A DNA stretch of 13,151 nt from the NCBI GenBank assembly GCA_016929465.1, contig JAFGIT010000052.1:1-13151 (forward strand), in the 5' to 3' direction. The notes beneath the pieces are model-generated. The model saw nothing but the letters and a program-made list of their open reading frames with translations, had not been told where the DNA came from and searched no databases. Numbering within the stretch: position 1 is the first letter of the stretch; each line of letters opens with the position of its first letter. A program made the translations under genes and the position numbers. Below are positions 1 to 7,900 of this stretch, piece after piece. The stretch comes from Candidatus Coatesiibacteriota bacterium. Its GTDB lineage: Bacteria > B130-G9.

Positions 1-49
1 GCGATTGGCGTGCGGAGGGAGAAACAAGGGCTGATTGACGCCTTCTGTA

Positions 50-98
50 CCCCACGCTTCCGCATGGGGCTACCCACGGTCTCGCCCTTATCAGGGCG
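50..98. repeat. Two adjacent GC-rich hairpins, REP-like palindromic element
   Basis: Two stem-loops stand 13 nt apart in non-coding DNA. The first pairs 50-57 with 62-69: eight positions, one C-A mismatch, loop TTCC. The second pairs CGCCCT (83-88) with AGGGCG (93-98) around a 4-nt loop. Paired GC hairpins of this kind are typical of dispersed intergenic palindromes (REP or BIME type) in larger bacterial genomes. The stems are seen directly. That this is a dispersed repeat is inference, because only one copy lies in the window. It could instead be the terminator of a gene to the left, although no T-run follows. Confidence 0.5.
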
Positions 99-183
99 CC
101 GATCAATAGAATCGGAGACCATCGAAATTTGTGGTGCGCAAATTACCTGCAATCTGAGGTCACACCTGACTTCCGCTAATGAA

Positions 184-212
184 TTGACAATTTCAGCCTT
201 CTTGCGTAACTT
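184..212 (+). promoter_or_regulatory. Possible sigma-70 promoter for the glycosyltransferase operon
   Basis: A perfect -35 box TTGACA (184-189) is followed after 17 nt by a weak -10 candidate TAACTT (207-212). This would place the transcript start roughly 40 nt before the glycosyltransferase ATG at 262. The -35 box and spacing are good, but the -10 box matches only three of six consensus bases, so this is a candidate only. The remainder of 99-261 holds no gene that I can support. Confidence 0.3.
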
Positions 213-261
213 GAACCACCAGTTCGTCGATCAATTGATTAAAGAATATCCGGTCTGAAGG

Positions 262-978
262 ATGTATAAGGGCAAGACTATATCTGTAATTATACCGTGC
301 CTGAATGAGGAAGAGGGCATCGGCGGAGTAATCGAGGCTATCCCTGACTTTGTCGATGAAGTGCTCGTCATCGATAACGGGTCCGAGGACCGCTCCGTCG
401 AGATCGCGAGCTCGTTGGGCGCACTGGTGGTCGATGAGCCGAGAAGGGGCTATGGAAGGGCCTATCGGACCGGATTCACCAGCGCAACCGGCGAGATAAT
501 CGCTACGACGGATGCGGATGGGACCTATCCGATACATCTCCTGGCATCGCTCTTGGACGAATTCGAGGAGAGGAATCTCGATTTCGCAAGCGCCTCCCGA
601 TTCCCGCTCCAGCAGAAGGATGCGATGAGTTTAAGGAATCTTATCGGCAACAAGATCTTCACGATCTGCGCTCGCCTGTTGTTTTCTACCACATTCAATG
701 ACATTCTGTCAGGGATGTGGGTGTTCAAGCGGGAACTCCTGTCGAGGATGAGACTCGAGAGTGACGGTTGGTCGTTTTCACAGGACATCAAGATCGAGGC
801 ATTCAGCATGAATGGCACGAGGTGTGGAGAGATACGGATTCCCTACGAGGTCAGGCTAGGACAAGTCAAACTACCTGCCTGGCGGGCCGGGGTCTCGGCG
901 CTCATCGAGCTCTTTCTGAAGAGATTCCGCGGAAGGCGGAAAATCACGGCGGCCCATGATGAAAGTCCTTTGGGTTGA
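262..978 (+). CDS. Family 2 glycosyltransferase, polyprenyl-phosphate sugar synthase type
   Basis: This 238-residue GT-A fold enzyme probably moves a sugar from a nucleotide-sugar donor onto a lipid phosphate carrier at the cytoplasmic face of the membrane. The N-terminus has the GT2 signature VIIPCLNEEEGI (residues 9-20). A nucleotide-binding VIDNGSEDRS follows at 36-45, then the metal-binding DxD as D84-A85-D86 within TTDADGTYP. The segment DILSGMWVFKRE (147-158) corresponds to the D-x-x-SGF acceptor-site region of DPM1/DPG-synthase-like enzymes. There is no transmembrane segment, and the length suits a single-domain soluble member. An in-frame stop at 256-258 lies just before the ATG. AAGG directly abuts the ATG, so the ribosome binding site is poor. 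A PilZ gene starts 4 nt after the stop, implying an operon. The sugar and carrier are not readable from sequence; polysaccharide, O-antigen or glycolipid synthesis are all possible. Confidence 0.9.
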   Translation: MYKGKTISVIIPCLNEEEGIGGVIEAIPDFVDEVLVIDNGSEDRSVEIASSLGALVVDEPRRGYGRAYRTGFTSATGEIIATTDADGTYPIHLLASLLDEFEERNLDFASASRFPLQQKDAMSLRNLIGNKIFTICARLLFSTTFNDILSGMWVFKRELLSRMRLESDGWSFSQDIKIEAFSMNGTRCGEIRIPYEVRLGQVKLPAWRAGVSALIELFLKRFRGRRKITAAHDESPLG

Positions 979-982
979 TTAG

Positions 983-1675
983 ATGATCGAAAAGACGCGT
1001 TTCAGGACATTCTCGAAGCCAGAGTCGATTAGGAAATTGCTCGCCCGCGCCACACAGAAATCGCTATTGCTCAACATCCAAATAGAAGCATACACGCTGA
1101 AATTCCACTCGAGATTCTCCGACCAGACCGATCTTTCGAAGGACCACTTGATTCTCGAGGCCCTTTTCCCGAGCTATGGCAATGAGCTCTTGAGCTCCAA
1201 TCGCTTCATGACAGTCTCATTCTCTACTGGCAACTTCTTGATCGACTTCAAGGTACCCTTTGACAAGGGATGGAAGGAAGACGGCTCCTGGCTCTGGAAG
1301 ATCGAATTTCCCGAAGTCGCGACCCTGAGGCCCTCGAGGAGATTCTATCGAGTCGAGCCCTCGGTCGATTCCCCGGTGAGAGTCTATTTCGAACTGGACG
1401 ACGACCTCGTGCTGGGAAACGTGATCGATCTCTCGGAGGGAGGGCTTCTCTTCATCTCCAAAGTCAGGGCACCGGTCCTCGAAACAGGGAGGCTGATCAA
1501 GGACATTCAGCTGAAATTGCCCGGCAGAACGGTCAGGATGGACGCAAAGGTCGTAAGGATAACCTCGGTGAATTGCGCAATTGCGATCACAGACATTTCC
1601 AATGCTGACAGGCATGCGCTGAGGGAATATACGGAGAACCGTGTCGCCGAGATCCGCCGCGGTTTCGCCATCTAA
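983..1675 (+). CDS. PilZ domain protein, predicted c-di-GMP receptor
   Basis: This 230-residue cytoplasmic protein has a PilZ domain at about residues 116-225. Both halves of the c-di-GMP signature are intact: R119-R120-F-Y-R123 (RxxxR) and D149-L-S151-E-G-G154 (D/NxSxxG). It should therefore bind the second messenger rather than be a degenerate PilZ. The N-terminal 115 residues are mostly beta-like and resemble the layout of YcgR-type proteins, with an N-terminal barrel joined to PilZ by the RxxxR linker, but I cannot assign that domain firmly. The gene starts 4 nt after the glycosyltransferase stop with no clear Shine-Dalgarno, which suggests translational coupling. From this pairing I infer that it adjusts glycosyltransferase or exopolysaccharide output, or envelope assembly, to c-di-GMP level. 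A motility role cannot be excluded; no flagellar or pilus gene is in the window. Confidence 0.9.
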   Translation: MIEKTRFRTFSKPESIRKLLARATQKSLLLNIQIEAYTLKFHSRFSDQTDLSKDHLILEALFPSYGNELLSSNRFMTVSFSTGNFLIDFKVPFDKGWKEDGSWLWKIEFPEVATLRPSRRFYRVEPSVDSPVRVYFELDDDLVLGNVIDLSEGGLLFISKVRAPVLETGRLIKDIQLKLPGRTVRMDAKVVRITSVNCAIAITDISNADRHALREYTENRVAEIRRGFAI

Positions 1676-1697
1676 GGGCTTCGGACCCTATCTGCCA

Positions 1698-1866
1698 ATG
1701 AGACTTATCCGCCTCGCAATCCTCCTCGCAGGGATCGTAGTCTGCCGTATTCGGGCTGCTTTATACCGCATACTATCGCGACCTGCTCATTGATCCCGGA
1801 TCCGGTGTGGTCTTATCGACAAAAGGTGCGATAGCCTTGGCTTCATTGTGCTCCAAACTCCTCTGA
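1698..1866 (+). pseudogene. Frameshifted small membrane protein or gene remnant
   Basis: Two overlapping frames read together as one plausible membrane protein. Frame A starts at ATG 1698 and gives MRLIRLAILLAGIV before losing sense; it stops at 1791-1793. Frame B, open from 1741 after a TAG, gives SAVFGLLYTAYYRDLL and then a second small hydrophobic stretch (GAIALASL), ending at TGA 1864-1866. Joining them at about 1737-1742, with one base removed, yields a basic N-terminus, a continuous hydrophobic helix and about 56 residues in all. It follows the PilZ gene by 22 nt on the same strand and ends 4 nt before the terminator stem, as the last gene of an operon would. I do not recognise the family. 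It may be a decayed gene, a sequencing error, or chance. The hydrophobic continuity across the junction is the main support. Confidence 0.35.
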
Positions 1867-1870
1867 AGCC

Positions 1871-1906
1871 GGGGAGGATTCACCGGTCGAGGGCCGGTGA
1901 ATCCCC
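1871..1906. terminator. Strong stem-loop between convergent genes
   Basis: GGATTCACCGG (1876-1886) pairs perfectly with CCGGTGAATCC (1894-1904) around a 7-nt loop. After a bulged A1875 the stem gains two more G-C pairs (1873-1874 with 1905-1906). It lies between the end of the + strand glycosyltransferase/PilZ block and the end of the - strand giant gene, where a bidirectional terminator is expected. Neither side has a clear U-tract, so it may act as a Rho-dependent 3' end or an RNA-stabilising hairpin instead of a classical intrinsic terminator. Confidence 0.6.
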
Positions 1907-1928
1907 ATCTATGCGCGAGGAGATATGA

Positions 1929-4900
1929 TTACTCCATGGTGAATATCGCTGTGCCTACGTCAGAATAGGATGTTGACTTTCCCGTCTCTGTAAATGCGGC
2001 GAATAACATATAAGAGCCTGTTTCATCGAACGGAGGCGATGTCAGTGTTTCCGCCGTGAAGGCCGGGCCCGAGAAGGAATAACCTCGCTCGAACTCCATC
2101 CCGGAGACTATCGGCATCACACCCTCCACCCAGACGCATTCGCCAAAGCCAGCAGGGGTCCAGAACTCACCGGATGGCGTCAGCAGGACAACGCACACAT
2201 CCGCGATCAGGCAAATTGGGAGGTCCGCCTGTAAGCTGATCGTCAGCGAATCAACGCCCTGGGTATATGTGTCCTTATCTGTCGATACAGAAAGGAAAGG
2301 CTCACCGTCGAATATGAATGCCGCCGTCGATATATTCGATATCGGTTGGAAGGTTCCCTCCTCAAAGGCAACCATTCTCACCATATATTCGCCTGACTTC
2401 GTGACCATCGGCTTGCAGCAAGGCAGGAGAGAACTCCACCACTGCATCTCCAGCTCGAAATCAGTATCGACCTGATACGCTGACAGAACAGGCGATATGC
2501 CATCAGCCCAGCAAGCCTCGGTCATGGAAGCGGACCAGTGCCTCTCCTCAGGTCCGCCAAGGTCGTAGGTAAGCACCAGGTAGAGATCGACCTTCGCAGG
2601 TTCATCCGTATTGAGTATGCCGATGTCCATCTCGAGAGTGTCGCCGCGCGAGTATTCCGCAGCATTTATCGAGACCTCTACTACAAACTCTCCCGCGACC
2701 TCCTTGCCCTCTCCAGAGAGACCGATGCAAAGCGATGCAGTATCCGGATCATCCGATTCGATAGTCAGTTCCGCCTCGAAAATCCCCTCCGTATCCGGAG
2801 CGAAGACCACCTTGATCTCGAGGTCCTCGCCTGACGAGAGAACCATCGGCAGGGAGCCCTCGTAGGAAGGTGTGAATGCAGTATCGTCCGTGACGATATG
2901 CCCGACGGTCAGATCGGCGTTGCCGACATTCGCTATCCAAAGGGACCTTGATGACTCATCTCCGACCTCCACGTCGTCGAAATCGATCTCACTCTTATCG
3001 GTACTGATGTCGGGCGCCGGGATCTTGTACTCGGTCCTGCCGTCTTCGACAGCCGGTGGCAGTTCTGTATTACCGGCAATGTCGGTGCTTATCGTGTAGA
3101 GCTTGTACGTCCCCTGGCCGGCTGGGCAATCGAAATCGAATTGGCCAACCGTCCCGGTTTTGGCCGCGCCATAATCGAGCCACTCGCCGCCATTGTGCTG
3201 ATACCAAAGCGAGGTCTCTTCGACTCCCGACCCATCATCGCTCGCCGAGAATGAGACGACGAAGACGGAGTCTCTCGTGATGGATGGCGCGATAGCGCTC
3301 GAAGCGGGTGGCGTCGTATCGACGGTTATGGAGTCATCGGCCCCACCAGTGCTCTCCGCATTCGAGGCCTTGTCGTACGCCTTTGTAAAGAACTCATAGT
3401 AACCATCGAGTTTCGTCTTCGGGGTGAATTGGAGTGTGCCGGATGACTGCTCATAGTTCTCAGCGAGCGCCCATGTGCCCCTGTTGTAGCGGTAGTAGAC
3501 TTCGAGCGTCTTCACGCCGCTGGAAGCGTCCGAACTCGTGAATTCGACCTGAATAGGGAATCTGTTCGTCAGTGAATCGGCGATTGAGCATGATGAATTC
3601 GGCCTCGCCCGGTCGATTACGATCGAGCCATCTGCCCCTGCGGGAGCCTCCTCGACATTGCCGGCACAGTCGGAAGCCCTGGTGTAGAACTCATACGTGC
3701 CATCCGCGTTGCTTGCCGGGGAGTAGTCGAATGTCCCGGCTGCGTCGCCTGAGCTCAGCCCCGAATCCGTGAAAGTGCCGCCGTTGTAGCTCACCCACAG
3801 GGTGACGCTCGCAAGCCCGGAAAGAGCATCATCAGCCGTATAGCTGACTTGGATCGGGAATGAGTTGGAGTAATCGGCGCTGATATCGGCTACTGAGACG
3901 GGGGCAATGAGGTCGAAGACGACCACGGCGTCCGCCGCATCGGGCGCAGCCTCGACGTTGCCGGTTCCGTCGGTGGCAATCGAGTAGAACCGATACACAC
4001 CGTCGGAGATCACATCTGGCGTATATACGAAATCGCCCGTTTCGCCAACCTCGACCAGGCCGCTGTCGCTGAATTGCGACCCGTTGATCGACACAAAAAG
4101 AGAGACCGATGCAACATCTGAATGTGAATCTGAAGCGACAAATTGCAGAATCAGTGGGAATCCTGAAGCGTAATAGTCGGCATAGCTCACGGCCGAATTA
4201 GGCGCCGTCCTGTCGTATGTCAGGGAGCCACCGTCCGCTTCTTCGGGCAGCTCCTTGAGGTTGCCCGCCATATCCGCAGCCCGTGTTGCGAACTCGTAAA
4301 TCCCCTCGCCGCTCTCAGGTGTGAACTCAAAGGAACCTTCTGTGGATACCGGAGAGCCGGATATGTCCACGTAATTTCCTGAGCTCTCCCAATCACCGCC
4401 ACCGAAGCGGAACCACAGCTCGATCCGGTCGAGGCCGCTACGAGCATCGTGCGCCGTATAGGGCACACTCACCGGCGTCTTGTTCGCATAAATCCCACCC
4501 GACGGGAGGCCGGCCGCTGATGTCGGCTTTGTCTTGTCGTATATCGTAGCTGTGGGTGCGACGCCGGGGAGGAGCTCTCGGTTACCCGCGTTGTCAACTC
4601 CGCGCGTGCAGAAGCCGAATGTTCCCTCACCCCACGCAGAGACATCGACCTCAATCACGCTGCCATCTGCGGGACCCGTCTGACCGGTGTCCTGCCACAC
4701 TCCGCTCGTCAGTATCCAGGCGGAGACCTCGCTAACTCCGGAGACTGCATCTCCTGCGGTATAGCTCAGGAGTATCGAATGCGTGTTGGAGTAAGGGGGC
4801 GAGTCACAAGACGTTTGGGGTGCCGTCCAATCAATTATTGTTTGTACATCGGGTGTTTCTGACGATGCTTCCGAGTGACCCGCCCCGTCCGTGGCAGTTG

Positions 4901-7900
4901 TATAGAATTGATACGTTCCCTCTCTTTCCACGACCGGCACATAGTAGAATGTCCCTGTCCCTCCCAGATCGGCCATTCCGCTGTCTTCCCACGACCCGGT
5001 TCCATATCTGACCCAGAGTCTGACGGATTCCACCTCGCTCCAATCATCATCGGCGGTGTAGTTGACTTCCACGGGGAAGCCGGTCCCGTACTCGGCGCAG
5101 CTTGCAGATGAAATCGGACTCGAAAGGTCGAGTGTCAGCACCAGGTCGGCCGTCTCAGGCGCTTCCTCCTCGTTGCCAAGGGAATCGATTGCAATCGACC
5201 AGATCTCATATATGCCCTCCTGCGGAGGTAGGAACTGGATAGAGCCCGAAACTGATGCCGCTGGCGCGACATGCAGCCGGTCGTATGACACTGCCTCCTC
5301 ACCGAGTGAATACCAAATCTCCACCCACTCCACATCGGAGCAGAATAGGCCATCGCCCTCGGCGTCGGATGCCTCGTAGAAGAGAGTGACGGGTGACGAC
5401 CCGGATAGGGTAGGTCCCCAGACTGTCGATTCTGGGACAGTCGTATCCACTCCCGTCTCGAAGTCGTAGTCCTTCGGGAAAGGCTCAATGAGAGCCTCCT
5501 CATTGATGCCGACCGTGCAGAAGCGGTAGCGGCCATCCCCATCAGCTGCGGGGAAAATCAGCGCTCCGCCCTCGGCAGCAGAATCGAGGCCACTGTCCGA
5601 CCATTCGCCTAGCCAAGTCACGCCATCAGACGAGTGCTTGTACCAGAGCTCGACATGGTCCAGCGGGACCTCGCCGACATCGGCCTCATATTGAAGCACG
5701 ACAATATCTTCTGCTACGCCAGTGTCTTCAAAGCAATGCGTGATTACGTAGCCGGGGTTATAGTCCGTGACGCAGTCGGCACTAACCTTCATCGGTTCCA
5801 GATTGCCCGAATTGTCACGCGCGATGGTGAAGAACTCGTATATCCCGATCCCGTATGGCGGCGTGTACATAATGCTCCCGGCTGCGCCGCTCGCATAGAG
5901 GCCGGTGAACTCCCAGTCATCTGAATTGGGCGTCTCGACCCGAGTCGAGAATCTGACGTATAGCTCCACTCCCTGAGCTCCCGAGACCTCATCCATAACC
6001 TCGAACGCCACTTCGAAGCTCAAGTCGTTGGAGAGTTCCGGCGAAGTCGAGGTCGAAACCGGGAGGCCGGTATCACGCCTGAGAGAACATGCCCTCATCT
6101 GTGTGAGCTCCTCGACGTTTCCAGCCCGGTCGTAGGCAGCGGTCACGAACTGGAAGGTCCCATCCAGTCCTGCGAAATCATAGGTCAATTCTCCAGAGGA
6201 CTGACTGCTCTGAAGCCCGGTGTTCATCCAGGGGCTATCGTTACGCGAGACAAAAAGCTGCACAAGCGTAACGCCAGTCAGAGCGTCGGACGCGCTGAAT
6301 TCAACGTCAATAGTAGCGGCCGAAGTCGCAGTCGAGTTGACATGACAGGATGAAACAGGTGGCGTCCTATCGAGGACGATCACGTCATCAGCACCCTCAG
6401 GCGGCGCCTCCTGGTTCGAGGCCAGGTCAGTTGCTCTCGTCATGACCTCGTATTCCCCGTCGCCGAACTGCGGAGTTATGTCGATTGGATCGAGCGAAAA
6501 GGTGCCATATTGGCCGCTTTTTGCCACGAATGAATTCTGCCAGAGAGACTGCCCCGAATACCTGTAGTAAAGGTGAGTCCTATACACACCGGATCCGCTA
6601 TCCGATGCAGTGAATTGGACCGTAAATGGGACCGAATTGGCATAATCGGCTGTCCAACAGGACGATTCTGGCATCTTCTGGTCGAAGACCACGGACGCGT
6701 CCCCAACCGATGGGGCATCCTCTTCATTGCCCGCGAGGTCCCTGGATATGCTGTAGAACCGATATATTCCATCTCCTTTATTGAAGGCGAATGTGAACGA
6801 TCCTGCATCAGATGAGATGGTCTGGCCAGTATCTATCCAGGAGCCGCCATTGAATGAATACCAGAGCGAGACATCATCGACCTCGTAGTTGTCGGAGGCG
6901 CTATAATCCACCTGGACTGTGCTCTTGTTTGTGTTTCCGACGCATGCACATGATGACTGCGGATCCGTGATATCATATATGACGTTGCAGTCCGCCGACG
7001 CTGGCGGCTTCTCGACGTTGCCATTCATGTCAACGCTGATGGTATAGAACCGGTAACCCCCCTCACCGGAGGGCGCCATGAAATTGTAGGAGCCGGCCTC
7101 GCCGGATCGCGTCAGCCCGCTGTCCGACCAACTGCCACCCTCGAAACTGGACCAGAGCGTGGTCCTATCGACGCCGCTGAGGCCGTCACCTGCAGTGAAA
7201 TCCACCGCAATCGGGACCGCATTCCAATAGAGCGCAATTCCAGCATCAGCGCTCGACATAGGCGCTATGTTGTCGTAGATCGTCGATGAGTCGGGCGAAC
7301 CGGGCGGGTCCTCCACGTTATCTGCATTGTCCTGCGCTATCGTGTAGAATCCATAGACGCCATTATCATGCGTTAGCTCCACGCTGAAACTGCCGGCAGG
7401 ATTGCTCGAAGAATACTCCGATTCCATGAAGCCGCCGCCATTGAAGCGGTAGTATAGCGTCACGAGCTTGACACCGGCGTGGTCGTCATCGGAGGCGTAA
7501 TCGACTACTATACTGCTCGAAGTGCTCCGTTGCGGAGCCGTGCAATAGGAGGTCGGCGGGACGTAGTCGTCATAGACTATTGGCCCATCGAGCTCGCCAG
7601 ATGCCGGGTGGCGTCCAGCGCGACCGTAGCTGTCGGTCGCCTCGAAATGGTATTGAGCAACTCCATCCTCTGGGATGCGCCCCGTCCAGGTATAGGTGCC
7701 GTCATCGGTCGTTCCCGAGTCGAAGGTCATGTTGTGAGCTGTCCCATTCACATAGATCTCTATCGTCTCTGGTGGCAGCCCTGCCTTGTTTTTGTGGTGA
7801 ACCGAAAATGTGAAATCCACGTCGGTCCGGCCATAGCTGGGCGTATAGGCATGGTCTGAGAGCTCCGGGCCCCCGCCCTCTCCAAATACGAGATATACCG

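Noticed and set aside
10-258. 82-residue open frame with a GTG start upstream of the glycosyltransferase
   Set aside because: It runs straight through the two hairpins, has no ribosome binding site in view, and shows no recognisable domain. It shares the glycosyltransferase frame, separated by a stop, but its translation does not look like a lost N-terminus.
1217-1615. 132-residue - strand frame opposite the PilZ gene
   Set aside because: It is a shadow of a gene with intact PilZ motifs, with no domain of its own.
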